Source of the DNA: Aurantiacibacter rhizosphaerae
Lineage (GTDB): Bacteria > Pseudomonadota > Alphaproteobacteria > Sphingomonadales > Sphingomonadaceae
NCBI RefSeq assembly: GCF_009807005.1
Contig: NZ_WUBR01000001.1
Span: 1,116,001 to 1,180,000, forward strand
Direction: 5' to 3'
Length of the DNA stretch: 64,000 nt
The translations under genes and the position numbers were made by a program. This document shows, piece after piece, positions 1 through 8,394 of this stretch. Numbering within the stretch: position 1 is the first letter of the stretch; every line of letters starts with the position of its first letter. A model generated the notes under the pieces. The model was not told the DNA's origin. It saw only the letters and a program-made list of their open reading frames with translations, and searched no databases.

Positions 1-537
1 GCGCTGTTCTCCACCCTCTCCGTGGGTGAGAACGTGCAGGTGCCGCTCAAGCAGTTCTATCCGGAACTGTCGCAGGAATTGCTGGACGAGATCGCCCGTT
101 ACAAGGTGGTGCTGACCGGTCTGCCGGAAGAGGCGGCGAGCAAGTTTCCGTCAGAGCTTTCGGGCGGCATGAAGAAGCGTGCTGGCCTCGCCCGCGCACT
201 GGCGCTGGATCCGGAATTGCTGTTTCTGGACGAACCGACCGCCGGGCTGGACCCCATTGGCGGCGCGAAATTTGATGAGCTGACGCGCGAATTGACCGAT
301 ACGCTGGGGCTGACGGTGTTCCTGATCACGCACGATCTGGATACGCTGTACGCCATTTGCGACCGGGTGGCCGTGCTGGCAGACAAGAAGGTGATTGCCG
401 TGGGCACGATCCCGGAATTGCTTGAAAACGATCATCCATGGATTCAGGAATATTTCAACGGACCGCGCGCCAGGGCGGCGACGGCAACGCATGAACGCGG
501 GAAAGCGTTGGACAAGCTGGGCAGCGAGAAGGCATAG
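1..537 (+). CDS. ABC transporter ATP-binding protein, Mla/MCE type, 5'-truncated
   Basis: This is the C-terminal part of an ABC ATPase that would energise retrograde phospholipid (Mla-type) transport across the inner membrane. The reading frame is open from the first base, so the start and Walker A lie outside the window. Visible motifs, in residues counted from the window edge, are the LSGGM signature (53-57), Walker B LLFLDEP (73-79), the D-loop AGLD and the switch His (111, in THD). The next two genes encode an MCE substrate-binding protein and an auxiliary lipoprotein, as in known Mla/Pqi-like operons, and this fixes the subfamily. The C-terminal tail of about 30 residues after the ABC fold is charged. 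The fold call is certain; the substrate is inferred from context. Confidence 0.92.
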   Translation, partial: ALFSTLSVGENVQVPLKQFYPELSQELLDEIARYKVVLTGLPEEAASKFPSELSGGMKKRAGLARALALDPELLFLDEPTAGLDPIGGAKFDELTRELTDTLGLTVFLITHDLDTLYAICDRVAVLADKKVIAVGTIPELLENDHPWIQEYFNGPRARAATATHERGKALDKLGSEKA

Positions 538-546
538 GCGAAGCAG

Positions 547-1494
547 ATGGAAACACGGGCAAACCACATCTGGGTAGGCGCGATCACCCTGCTGCTGCTG
601 GCAGCGGCGGCGATGTTCTTCGTCTGGCTCGCGCGGCTGGGCGATCGCGACAACAAGGAATATGATATTTTCTACGAGCAATCCGTGGGCGGCGTCGCCA
701 CCGGATCCGTGGTTACCTATTCCGGCGTTCCCGTGGGGCAGGTGTCGGCAATCTCGATCTGGGAGCGTGATCCCGAATTCGTGAAAGTTCGCATCAGGGT
801 GAATGACGACACGCCGATCCTGATTGGCACGACGGCCAGCATTTCCGCCAGCTTCACCGGCGTTTCCAACATCAGTCTTTCGGGCGGACGATCCAACCAG
901 CCGCCCATCACCTGCGATACCACGGGCTGCCCTGAAGGCGTGCCGGTGATCCCGCCCGCACAGGGCGCCGTGGGTGAAATTCTTGCCAGTGCGCCATTGC
1001 TGCTGGAACGCCTCGCCACGCTGACGGACAGGCTGACGCGTGTGCTGGATGACGAGAACCAGGATTCCATCGCCGGTATCCTGCGCAACACCGATTCCAT
1101 CAGCCAGGAACTGGCCGCCAGCTCTCCGCAGGTGCAGGCCACCTTGCGTGAATTGCAGACCACGCTGGCCCAGTCGACCGAAACGCTGGCCGCATTCGAA
1201 GGCACGCTGGAGACGACCGACGGCCTGCTGGAGGCAGAAGGCCCGGCGCTGGCGAACGACCTGCGCCAGACGCTGGCAAGCGCACGGCAGGCTGCTCAAT
1301 CGCTGCAGGGCTCTTTGGAGAATGTCGAGCCGCTGACACGGCAATTGAACGAAGACACGCTGCCGGCTGCCACTGCCACGCTGCGCGATCTGCGGCAGAC
1401 CAGCCAGAACCTGCGCATGGTGACCGAACGCCTCGAGACAGAGGGCGCGGGCGCCTTGCTGGGCGGGCAGGACCTGCCGGATTACGAGCCTTGA
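547..1494 (+). CDS. MlaD-family (MCE domain) lipid-transport protein
   Basis: A periplasmic, membrane-anchored MCE protein of 315 residues, the substrate-handling part of an Mla-type lipid transporter. It has a short cytoplasmic N-terminus, one transmembrane segment (about residues 8-30), an MCE domain (about 36-115, with the typical GSVVTYSGVPVGQV core) and a long helical region rich in Gln, Leu, Thr and Ser to the end, as in MCE proteins that form a needle or coiled coil. It lies 9 bases after the ATPase stop and just upstream of the auxiliary lipoprotein, so the three are surely one operon. The permease (MlaE-like) gene should be upstream of the window. Confidence 0.9.
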   Translation: METRANHIWVGAITLLLLAAAAMFFVWLARLGDRDNKEYDIFYEQSVGGVATGSVVTYSGVPVGQVSAISIWERDPEFVKVRIRVNDDTPILIGTTASISASFTGVSNISLSGGRSNQPPITCDTTGCPEGVPVIPPAQGAVGEILASAPLLLERLATLTDRLTRVLDDENQDSIAGILRNTDSISQELAASSPQVQATLRELQTTLAQSTETLAAFEGTLETTDGLLEAEGPALANDLRQTLASARQAAQSLQGSLENVEPLTRQLNEDTLPAATATLRDLRQTSQNLRMVTERLETEGAGALLGGQDLPDYEP

Positions 1495-1505
1495 GGCTGA
1501 GGACC

Positions 1506-2108
1506 ATGAGCACGAATATGACCATGCACAAGAACACATTCCTCGCCGCCATTGCTTCGCTTGGCCTGCTGTCAGGCTGCATCAGCCTCGGCTCCGAGCC
1601 GCCCGAACAACTGCTGACGCTGACCCCATCGGCCACGATTCCGGCGGGTGCCGCGGCTGAAGGTGAAGTGTCCGCCGCGCTGGCGATACAGGTGCCCAAC
1701 GTTACGCAGCGGCTGAATGTTACCCGCGTACCGGTGACCACCAGCGACAGTTCGCTTGCCTATCTGGAAGGCGCCTTCTGGGTGGAAAAGCCTGCGCAAC
1801 TGTTCCGCAACGTGCTGGCCGAAACCATCCGCGCCAAGGGCAATCGCCTTGTTGTGAGCGCAGGAGAGCTGGAATATGTCGCCCGCACGCAGTTGACGGG
1901 GCAGTTGGTGGACATGGGCTATGATGCCACCACCGGCAGCGTGGTTGTGCGGTTCGATGCCGTGCTGCGCGCCGATGACGGCACGATCCGCACGCGCCGC
2001 TTTGAAGAAAGCATTCCTGGCGTTCTGCCGGAGGCTGTGGCCGTAGGTGCGGCGCTGAACGAGGCATCCAACACCGTGGCGGATGAAGTTGCGGAGTGGG
2101 TGGGCTGA
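1506..2108 (+). CDS. ABC-type transport auxiliary lipoprotein (PqiC-like)
   Basis: A 200-residue lipoprotein of the ABC transport auxiliary family that accompanies MCE proteins and probably links the system to the outer membrane. A signal peptide ends in a lipobox, LLSG followed by Cys25. The mature part carries the family pattern PAQLFRNVLAETIRAK. I chose the ATG at 1506 because it follows an AGG-type ribosome site and gives a compact signal peptide; an in-frame TTG at 1491 overlaps the upstream stop and an ATG at 1521 is also possible. It is the last gene of the Mla-like operon and meets the next gene tail to tail one base apart. Confidence 0.85.
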   Translation: MSTNMTMHKNTFLAAIASLGLLSGCISLGSEPPEQLLTLTPSATIPAGAAAEGEVSAALAIQVPNVTQRLNVTRVPVTTSDSSLAYLEGAFWVEKPAQLFRNVLAETIRAKGNRLVVSAGELEYVARTQLTGQLVDMGYDATTGSVVVRFDAVLRADDGTIRTRRFEESIPGVLPEAVAVGAALNEASNTVADEVAEWVG

Positions 2109-2109
2109 T

Positions 2110-2805
2110 CTAGCCCCGCACGGCCTTTGCAAAACGGGCCGCCTGGCTGAACGCTTCAAGCTTCGTCTTGCGGGCCTCTTCAGCTTCGAAATCCCAGCCC
2201 CATAGTTCGGCCTGCCAGTCCTCCTCCAGATTGGAGGCGGCGAACAGCGCTTCGACATCGGCGCCATCCTCCAGCGCGGCCAGCGCCACCACCAGCGATG
2301 TGCCCAGCGATGCCAGCATGATCAGCGCGGCAAGCGTGAAATCGTCTTCGCTCTCCAGCCGTTTGCGAAACGCGTCTGTCGTCGCATCGCTTTGAGCGCG
2401 GTGCACAATGCCGCTGGCGCGTTCCAGCGTCAGGCCATGCGCGGCCTCACACGCGGTGACCAGCGGTTCCCACACCTCCTGCTGGCGCTGGAACAGGGCA
2501 TCGCCGGGATCGGCGCGGTAGCAAAGCGTGTCGGTTTCCGAATACGCCAGCAGCTTGTCGATATGCGCGGCGCGATCGCTGCGCAACATGTCGATCGCGA
2601 AATCGGCCATATCGCGGTAAACGAAGCTGCGCGGATTGATTTCCTCGCCCTGCATCGCAAACTCACCCGCCACCAGGTCGGCGCTGGCCTGCGTGGGCAG
2701 CACCTGCTGGGAACCGGTTTGCGTCTTGATCGCCCGGCCATCCAGCAACACCTGCCAGCCGCCATCGTGCTGGCGGACCGATACCTCTTTCCAGAATCGC
2801 TTCAT
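2110..2805 (-). CDS. ATP12 family chaperone for F1-ATPase assembly
   Basis: Encodes a 231-residue member of the ATP12 family, which in mitochondria and alphaproteobacteria binds the F1 alpha subunit during ATP synthase assembly. It begins with the family pattern MKRFWKEVSVRQ and has the conserved stretch DGRAIKTQTG near the N-terminus. The ATG at 2805 forms an ATGA overlap with the stop of the preceding small membrane protein, which favours it over the in-frame GTG at 2826. It is the last gene of a tightly coupled minus-strand block (crcB, rluC-type, HAD, small protein, this gene), an order commonly seen in alphaproteobacteria. Confidence 0.9.
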   Translation of the reverse strand: MKRFWKEVSVRQHDGGWQVLLDGRAIKTQTGSQQVLPTQASADLVAGEFAMQGEEINPRSFVYRDMADFAIDMLRSDRAAHIDKLLAYSETDTLCYRADPGDALFQRQQEVWEPLVTACEAAHGLTLERASGIVHRAQSDATTDAFRKRLESEDDFTLAALIMLASLGTSLVVALAALEDGADVEALFAASNLEEDWQAELWGWDFEAEEARKTKLEAFSQAARFAKAVRG

Positions 2806-3044
2806 CGTCTCGCGTTCGTGCTCCACTTTCGGGACAGCATTACAGGCGCCACGAAGGTGGCGAACATGCCTGCCACCATCGCCACATAGCCCACCCAGTG
2901 CGGCAGGGGCAGGGCATCGTTGAACACTGCAATCGCCAACAGAACCATTACAACGCCAGAAATACGCGCCGCATTGATCGCCATGAAATGCCTTTTCGCG
3001 CGCGACTCGGCTTCGGCATTGGGCCTGCTGTCGGGCTTATCCAA
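2802..3044 (-). CDS. Small two-helix membrane protein, unknown function
   Basis: An 80-residue protein with a polar, charged N-terminus and two hydrophobic segments (about residues 27-43 and 51-70) joined by a short loop with NDALPLPHW. The start is a TTG at 3044 that overlaps the end of the HAD gene by 8 bases, and its stop overlaps the ATP12 start by 4, so it is translationally embedded between the two. A later ATG (Met21) would remove the charged leader but keep both helices. Similar small proteins occupy this place in related genomes as far as I recall. Function unknown. Confidence 0.7.
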   Translation of the reverse strand: MDKPDSRPNAEAESRAKRHFMAINAARISGVVMVLLAIAVFNDALPLPHWVGYVAMVAGMFATFVAPVMLSRKWSTNARR

Positions 3045-3693
3045 GGATCAGCCTTTCCAGTTCGGCGATATCATCCGCCACGGCGACTGCACCTGCCTCC
3101 AGCAATTCGGCAGGTTCGTGATAGCCCCAGGATACGCCGATTGCGCGCACACCTGCATTGGCTGCCATCTGGATGTCGAACACCGTATCGCCAATCATGC
3201 AGCTTTCATCCGGGGTAGCGGCTGTATCCTCCATCGCTGCTTCCAGCATGGAGGGGTGCGGTTTTGACGGGTGGCGATCGGCGGTGTGCAGCGTGGCGAA
3301 CAGATCGGTAAGGCCATGCGTTGCCAACGTGGACACCAGCCCGCGGTCAGACTTGCCCGTGGCCACGCCCAGCGTCCAGCCCCCATCATGCAGACGGTGC
3401 AGCAGATCGGCCATGCCATCATACAGCGGTTCACGCAGGCTGCCGTTTTCGCGCGAGAGGCGGAACGCATTCTTATAGGCCTGCACCACGGCCATCTGCT
3501 GGCTGTCGGCAAGATCCGGCGCAAGCTGGCGGATCGCCTGCGGCAGGCTGAGGCCGACGATGCGGCGCACTTGCGTGTGGGGCGGGGCGGGCACGCCGAT
3601 CTCCGCAAAGGCGGCGTCCATGGCATTCACCACGCCGGCCTGCCCATCAATCAGCGTGCCGTCGCAATCGAACACGGCGAGGCGGACTGTCAT
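3037..3693 (-). CDS. HAD-IA family phosphatase (phosphoglycolate phosphatase-like)
   Basis: A 218-residue haloacid dehalogenase-type hydrolase that removes phosphate from a small metabolite. Motif I is FDCDGTLID with nucleophile Asp9 and acid/base Asp11; motif III/IV is seen as KPHPSMLEAAM and GDTVFDIQMA. The cap of about 70 residues after motif I places it in subfamily IA, with phosphoglycolate or pyrophosphate as likely but unproven substrates. Its ATG at 3693 overlaps the stop of the pseudouridine synthase in an ATGA, so the two are co-translated. Confidence 0.88.
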   Translation of the reverse strand: MTVRLAVFDCDGTLIDGQAGVVNAMDAAFAEIGVPAPPHTQVRRIVGLSLPQAIRQLAPDLADSQQMAVVQAYKNAFRLSRENGSLREPLYDGMADLLHRLHDGGWTLGVATGKSDRGLVSTLATHGLTDLFATLHTADRHPSKPHPSMLEAAMEDTAATPDESCMIGDTVFDIQMAANAGVRAIGVSWGYHEPAELLEAGAVAVADDIAELERLILG

Positions 3694-4835
3694 GGTTTGC
3701 GGGGCGGTTTCTTGCCGCGCTTCTTGCCGCCCACTTCGCCGCGACCCTTGCGTTCCCCGCGGCGTGCCTTGCGATACTGCTTGGCATGCGCTTTCGCGGC
3801 CTGCTTCTTCTCTGCCTTGGTGCGCTCTGCCGGGGGCGCTGCAACGGGCTCCGCCTCGCTCAGATTAAGGTCGAAGCCGAGATGCTCCATGCTCTGCGCG
3901 AAATGTTCTGGCAGGTCGGCGGTAACATCCAGCTTTCCATCGCCCGGTGCGTCGATGATCAGGCGGCGGGCGTGCAGGTGCATCTTGCGGCTGACACTGC
4001 CTGTAAGGAAGGCATCCTGCCCGCCATATTTGCCATCGCCCACGATGGGATGCCCCATCGCCGCCATGTGCACGCGCAGCTGGTGCGTGCGCCCCGTCAT
4101 CGGCTGCAATTCCACCCATGCAGCGGCATTTCCGGCGCGCTCCACCACGCGGTATACCGTCTTTGCGGGCTGACCGTTTTCCGTATCGACGTGCATCTTC
4201 TCGCCGCCGGTGCCAGGCTGTTTGGCCAGCGGTGCCTCAATCTCGCCTTCGTAGATTTCCGGCACGCCCACCACCAGCGCCCAGTATATCTTCTTGGCGC
4301 TGCGGCCGGAGAACCGCTTTGAGAAAAATGCCGCGCTGCCGGCAGTTCGGGCAACCAGCAGGATGCCGCTGGTATCCTTGTCCAGCCGGTGGACCAGGCG
4401 CGGGCGCGGCTCGTCCTCATCGGCATAGGCATCCAGCAGGCCGTCCACGTGGCGCGTAGTCTTGGTGCCGCCCTGCGTGGCGAGGCCGGGCGGCTTGTTC
4501 AGTACCAGCGCCGCTTTCGTGCGGGTGATCAGCATGTCCTCTGCCAGCGCTTCGTCTTCCGCTGTCAGTGGCCTGCGCTCCCTCTTGGTGCGGGCGCCGT
4601 CTTCACCGCCGGGAGGAACGCGCAGCACCTGGCCCTGTGCAAGGCGATCATCCACCTTGGCGCGCTTGCCATCCACGCGCAGCTGCCCCGTGCGCGCCCA
4701 GCGGCTGACGGTGCCAAAGCCCACTTGCGGCAGGTGGCGCTTGAACCAGCGGTCCAGCCTGACGCCCTCGTCATCCTCCCCCACGGTGAACTGGCGCACT
4801 TCGTCCGATGGCTTTGGGGTAGGAGTGTTGGTCAT
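3690..4835 (-). CDS. RluA-family 23S rRNA pseudouridine synthase (RluC-like)
   Basis: A 381-residue pseudouridine synthase. An S4 RNA-binding domain (about residues 20-80, starting EGVRLDRWFKRHLPQ) is followed by the catalytic domain with HRLDKDTSG, where Asp152 is the nucleophile, and GRTHQLRVHMAA. This is the architecture of RluC/RluD, which modify helices of 23S rRNA. A basic, Lys/Arg-rich tail of about 40 residues at the C-terminus is an extension beyond the usual fold. I placed the start at the ATG that makes an ATGA overlap with the crcB stop; the longer upstream reading is only the crcB gene in another frame. Confidence 0.9.
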   Translation of the reverse strand: MTNTPTPKPSDEVRQFTVGEDDEGVRLDRWFKRHLPQVGFGTVSRWARTGQLRVDGKRAKVDDRLAQGQVLRVPPGGEDGARTKRERRPLTAEDEALAEDMLITRTKAALVLNKPPGLATQGGTKTTRHVDGLLDAYADEDEPRPRLVHRLDKDTSGILLVARTAGSAAFFSKRFSGRSAKKIYWALVVGVPEIYEGEIEAPLAKQPGTGGEKMHVDTENGQPAKTVYRVVERAGNAAAWVELQPMTGRTHQLRVHMAAMGHPIVGDGKYGGQDAFLTGSVSRKMHLHARRLIIDAPGDGKLDVTADLPEHFAQSMEHLGFDLNLSEAEPVAAPPAERTKAEKKQAAKAHAKQYRKARRGERKGRGEVGGKKRGKKPPRKP

Positions 4836-5245
4836 GCAAACAGCCTTGTGATGGTGAGGCCGAAGAAAAAGCCCGTTACGCCAAGGCCGATGGACAGCAT
4901 CATGTAGATCGCCGCCAGCCCAAGTTGACCGCGTTCCAGCAGCAGGGCCGTTTCCAGGCTGAAGGCGCTGAAGGTGGTGAAGCCGCCCAGCAGGCCCACG
5001 CCCAGCAGCAGGCGCAGCTGATCCGCATTCTCTGGCGCGCCGCGCATCAACCATCCGGCCAGCACGCCCATCAGCAGGCTGCCGATGGTGTTCACGGCCA
5101 GGGTAACGAAGGGAAAGGCGGAAATCGCGGGGATGCCCAGCCAGCCGGTTATCAACCGGCCGATCTGATAGCGGGCAAGCGCACCGATTCCCCCTCCCAG
5201 CGCCACGGAGAGCGAGGCATAAAGTTGCGGGGTAGCATTCGACAT
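4832..5245 (-). CDS. crcB: Fluoride efflux channel CrcB/Fluc
   Basis: A 137-residue, four-helix membrane protein of the Fluc/CrcB family, which works as a dual-topology dimer to expel fluoride. Diagnostic sequences are GGGIGALARYQIGR near the N-terminus, NTIGSLLMGVLAG in the second helix and GFTTFSAFS (the Phe-box/Na+-site region). The ATG at 5245 is preceded by GGGAG. No fluoride riboswitch could be recognised in the 209-base leader. It heads the minus-strand block that ends with ATP12 and is divergent from rpsU. Confidence 0.93.
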   Translation of the reverse strand: MSNATPQLYASLSVALGGGIGALARYQIGRLITGWLGIPAISAFPFVTLAVNTIGSLLMGVLAGWLMRGAPENADQLRLLLGVGLLGGFTTFSAFSLETALLLERGQLGLAAIYMMLSIGLGVTGFFFGLTITRLFA

Positions 5246-5454
5246 GCGCGCTCCCTTATACGTGTGCGGCGCTATGCGGAACCCAAAAGGCGCGGTCTGC
5301 CTTGCAATTCGCCCGCGATTCGCATATCTGCCGCTGTGTGAAGCCGACCCGAGAGGGATTCGGCGCAATTTTCGTTTTGGTTATTCGGTGCATCCCGCGC
5401 CTGATCGCAGCGGGCTCTGACTGTTTTTGAGAATAGAGAAGGTGGCTTAGATTT

Positions 5455-5661
5455 ATGCAGATCATCGTTCGCGATAACAATGTCGAGCAGGCCCTGCGCG
5501 CGCTCAAGAAGAAGCTGCAGCGTGAGGGGGTGTATCGCGAGATGAAGCTGCGCCGCCACTATGAAAAGCCGTCGGAAAAGCGTGCCCGTGAAAAGGCTGC
5601 TGCCGTACGCCGCGCCCGCAAGCTGGAGCGCAAGCGTGTAGAGCGTGACGGCGGTCGGTAA
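5455..5661 (+). CDS. rpsU: 30S ribosomal protein S21
   Basis: A 68-residue basic protein with the S21 N-terminus [20 protein letters not shown] and a Lys/Arg-rich tail. It binds the 30S subunit and helps base-pairing of mRNA leaders. A purine-rich ribosome site (AGAAGGTGG) lies about 10 bases upstream of the ATG. A hairpin follows the gene at 5717-5748, so it is probably a single-gene unit. Confidence 0.96.
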   Translation: MQIIVRDNNVEQALRALKKKLQREGVYREMKLRRHYEKPSEKRAREKAAAVRRARKLERKRVERDGGR

Positions 5662-5716
5662 TTTCGACTACCGGCTTTCGGCTTCTGGAAGCTTGAAAGC
5701 AAATCGCAGCTAAGCC

Positions 5717-5748
5717 AAAGGGGCGTGGAAGTATTTTCCGCGCCCTTT
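5717..5748 (+). terminator. Probable rho-independent terminator after rpsU
   Basis: Arms 5717-5730 and 5736-5748 pair as AAAGGGGCGTGGAA against TTCCGCGCCCTTT, with G-U wobbles and a five-base loop. The T-tract is weak on the plus strand. Four bases further on lies a loopless 14-base palindrome (5752-5765) followed by five T. Confidence 0.6.
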
Positions 5749-5787
5749 ACGTTTGGCGCGCCAAATTTTTGACGGGATCCGATTACG

Positions 5788-6366
5788 ATGACCGAAGTCA
5801 CTCGCGTACCTCTGCAGCCGATTGCCGAGGGATCGCTTACGAAATTATGGGTGGGCGTGGTGATCGCCGTTCTGGTTGCCGCAGGTATCGCCTGGGCGGC
5901 CATGCCGCAGGGCCTCAACGTCGATACGATCCGTGCTGGCGAAGGCCCCAATCCGACTGCGGAAGACGTTGTCTTCGTGAATTACACCGGCAAGCTGGCC
6001 GACGGCACCGTGTTCGATCAGTCGCAATCCATGCCGCTGCCCATCGAAGGCATCTTCCCTGACGGCACGCCGCTGCCGCTGGGTGACATGATCCCCGGCT
6101 TCCGCGAAGCGCTGCTGCAAACGCAGAAGGGCGGCCAGTATGAAATCTTCATCCCCGCCGATCAGGCCTATGGCGAAGATGTGCCCGAAGGCGGCCCGAT
6201 CCCGCCGAACAGCGATCTGTATTTCGATATCCAGGTGATCGATTTCATGAGCCGCGAGGATTTCCAGCGGCGCGTGTCCACCTTCCAGCAGATGATGATG
6301 CAGCAGCAACAGCAACAAATGGAAGGCGCAGCGCCGGGCGCGGCCCCTGCAGTTCCTACCGAGTAA
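5788..6366 (+). CDS. Membrane-anchored FKBP-type peptidyl-prolyl isomerase
   Basis: A 192-residue prolyl isomerase facing the periplasm. It has a cytoplasmic leader, one transmembrane anchor (about residues 19-38), then an FKBP domain (about 58-152) with VFVNYTGKLADGTVFD, MIPGFREALLQTQKGG and a C-terminal beta strand LYFDIQVIDF. After the domain comes a short helix and a Met/Gln run (three Met, six Gln) before an Ala/Pro/Gly tail, which is unusual but outside the fold. It likely helps fold exported or envelope proteins. The next gene starts 4 bases later, so the two are likely co-transcribed. Confidence 0.92.
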   Translation: MTEVTRVPLQPIAEGSLTKLWVGVVIAVLVAAGIAWAAMPQGLNVDTIRAGEGPNPTAEDVVFVNYTGKLADGTVFDQSQSMPLPIEGIFPDGTPLPLGDMIPGFREALLQTQKGGQYEIFIPADQAYGEDVPEGGPIPPNSDLYFDIQVIDFMSREDFQRRVSTFQQMMMQQQQQQMEGAAPGAAPAVPTE

Positions 6367-6370
6367 GAGG

Positions 6371-8041
6371 ATGGCGACAGAGTCCAGCAGCGTAGATAAC
6401 ACTGCAACGCTGGACGACTGGCCGCTGCGGCCATGGCTGCTTGCCGGTATCGGTGGGCTGGCCGGGCTGGTTGTCCATCTGATCCTTGAAAGTAACGGGG
6501 AAAGCCCGTGGGGCGCGGCCCTGGCCGCTGCCATCTTCTTCGCCGCGGCTGCATCCGGCTTCGTACTGAACCCGCGTCGCTGGAAAGAGGCGGCGTTGTT
6601 CTGCCTCGGCCTTGGCGTGGTGATGGGCGGGATTGCCTGGCTGGCCGTCGATTCGGGAGACAGCGTGGCGGGCAAGGAATTTGCCTTTGCCGCCGGTGTG
6701 TTCTTCTCGCTCCTTGCCATTCCGCTGTTCCAGGCGGATTTCCACCGTAAGCGCTGGGCCACGCCTTATGCGGAGACGCATTTTCACGTGTGGAGCGATG
6801 CAGTCAGCGCGGGCGGGGCGCTGGCCTTCGTGCTGCTGTCATGGCTGCTGCTGTTCCTGCTCCAGGCGCTTTTCAGCCTCGTCGGTTTCGAATTTATCGA
6901 AACGCTGATCGATACAAACGGGTTTGGCGGCTTCTTCATCGGCGTGACATTCGGCGCGGCGATGGGCGTGCTGCGCAACCAGTTGGGCATCATCGGCACC
7001 TTGCAGCGCGTGGTGATGCTGGTGTTCTCGCTGCTAGCGGTGCCATTTGCATTGGCAATCCTCTTTTTCCTGTTCGTCCTGATTGCAACCGGTGGCAGCG
7101 CGCTGTGGGACGCGACTGACAGCGCCACGCCGGTGCTGCTGGCCTGCGCGCTAGGCTGCTTCGTGCTGGCAAACGCCGTGGTGCGCGATGATGACGAAGC
7201 GCGCAGCGACAATGTGGTGATGCGCTATGCCGCGCTTGCCCTGTCGGCCAGCATTCTCCCGCTGACGGTGTTCGCCGCCATCAGCATGGGCATCCGCATC
7301 GATCAGCACGGCCTCTCGCCAGAGCGGCTTTGGGCGCTGGTCGCCATCGCTCTCGCGACTGCCTACGGCCTTGCCTATTGGGTAGGGCTGGCGCGCGGTC
7401 GGCTGTCTAACTGGAGCCATTACCTGCGCCGGGCCAATCTCCACCTGGCCGTGGTCAGCTGCGTGATTGCCCTGCTGCTGGCATTGCCGATCCTCGATTT
7501 CGGCGGAATATCCGCGCGGCAACAGGTTGCGCGGCTGAATGCAGGCGAGGTGGCCGTGGACGAGTTCGACTTTGCTGCGCTGCGCTGGGACTTTGGCGAT
7601 GCCGGGCGCGATGCGCTGGCCCGGCTGGCAGAGGGTGATGGCCGCGTGGCAGAGCTTGCCGCAAAAGCTGCGGAGATGGAGCAGCGCTATCCCATGGAGA
7701 TGCGCGATACTAGTTTTGGCGAAGTCGCCATCGAGTTCGACGATCCGCAACTGGAACAATGGGTGCGTGATTACGTGGAGGAATATCCCTGGGCATGCCG
7801 CACGAAATGCGTGGTGATGGACCTTGGAACCAAGGGGAACCGCCGCCACGTCGCCTTCCTCAGCGAGCGCAATGTTCAGCACGTCACCTTTCGTGATGAC
7901 GGCGTTCCCGACCCGCCCGCAGCACCGATTGATCCCATTCCCGATGATGTGGACGTTGCACCGGGCAACGTTGAGATCCGCGAATGGACCGGGCGGCGCT
8001 TCTATGTGGATGGGCAGCCTTTCGGCGAACCGTTCGAGTAA
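6371..8041 (+). CDS. DUF4153 multi-pass membrane protein
   Basis: A 556-residue protein whose first ~395 residues are a series of hydrophobic segments and whose last ~160 are soluble and acidic. The hydrophobic part, with patterns such as LYxxxLx-type helices, a conserved [13 protein letters not shown] stretch and [18 protein letters not shown], matches the DUF4153 family as I know it. The C-terminal part has proline-rich [18 protein letters not shown] near its end. Function unknown; the family has no established reaction. It begins 4 bases after the FKBP stop. Confidence 0.8.
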   Translation: MATESSSVDNTATLDDWPLRPWLLAGIGGLAGLVVHLILESNGESPWGAALAAAIFFAAAASGFVLNPRRWKEAALFCLGLGVVMGGIAWLAVDSGDSVAGKEFAFAAGVFFSLLAIPLFQADFHRKRWATPYAETHFHVWSDAVSAGGALAFVLLSWLLLFLLQALFSLVGFEFIETLIDTNGFGGFFIGVTFGAAMGVLRNQLGIIGTLQRVVMLVFSLLAVPFALAILFFLFVLIATGGSALWDATDSATPVLLACALGCFVLANAVVRDDDEARSDNVVMRYAALALSASILPLTVFAAISMGIRIDQHGLSPERLWALVAIALATAYGLAYWVGLARGRLSNWSHYLRRANLHLAVVSCVIALLLALPILDFGGISARQQVARLNAGEVAVDEFDFAALRWDFGDAGRDALARLAEGDGRVAELAAKAAEMEQRYPMEMRDTSFGEVAIEFDDPQLEQWVRDYVEEYPWACRTKCVVMDLGTKGNRRHVAFLSERNVQHVTFRDDGVPDPPAAPIDPIPDDVDVAPGNVEIREWTGRRFYVDGQPFGEPFE

Positions 8042-8091
8042 CAGCGAATGTCCGCTTGAAGCGCGGCGCACGCGCGGCTAACGCGAATGGC

Positions 8092-8394
8092 ATGTCAGTA
8101 ACCCGAGAAGAAGTCGCCAAGATCGCCAGTCTGGCGCGCATCAGCATGGACGACGATGCCGTCGACCGCATGGTGCCCGAACTCAACAATATCCTCGCCT
8201 GGGTAGAACAGCTGGGTGAAGTGGACACGGTCAATGTAGAGCCGATGTCTGCCGTTATCCCGCTGGAACAACGCCTGCGGGATGACGTGGTGGATGCCGA
8301 TCCCAAGACAGGCGGTGGCCGCCGTGACGATATCCTCGCCAATGCGCCCGTGGCGGAACACGGGTTTTTCGGCGTACCCAAGGTGATCGAATAG
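8092..8394 (+). CDS. gatC: Asp-tRNA(Asn)/Glu-tRNA(Gln) amidotransferase subunit C
   Basis: A 100-residue GatC, the small clamp that stabilises GatA-GatB for tRNA-dependent amidation of Asp-tRNA(Asn) or Glu-tRNA(Gln). The N-terminus [17 protein letters not shown] and the segment [15 protein letters not shown] are typical. Its TAG stop shares one base with the GTG start of gatA, so the two are translationally coupled. Confidence 0.95.
   Translation: MSVTREEVAKIASLARISMDDDAVDRMVPELNNILAWVEQLGEVDTVNVEPMSAVIPLEQRLRDDVVDADPKTGGGRRDDILANAPVAEHGFFGVPKVIE

Noticed and set aside
151-1539. Long open frame on the minus strand opposite the Mla genes
   Set aside because: It mirrors codon structure of the plus-strand genes, has no recognisable domain and is composed of Arg/Gln/His-rich shadow sequence.
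5246-5454. Fluoride riboswitch before crcB
   Set aside because: The leader on the coding strand shows none of the conserved riboswitch sequence or the pseudoknot pattern that I could read.
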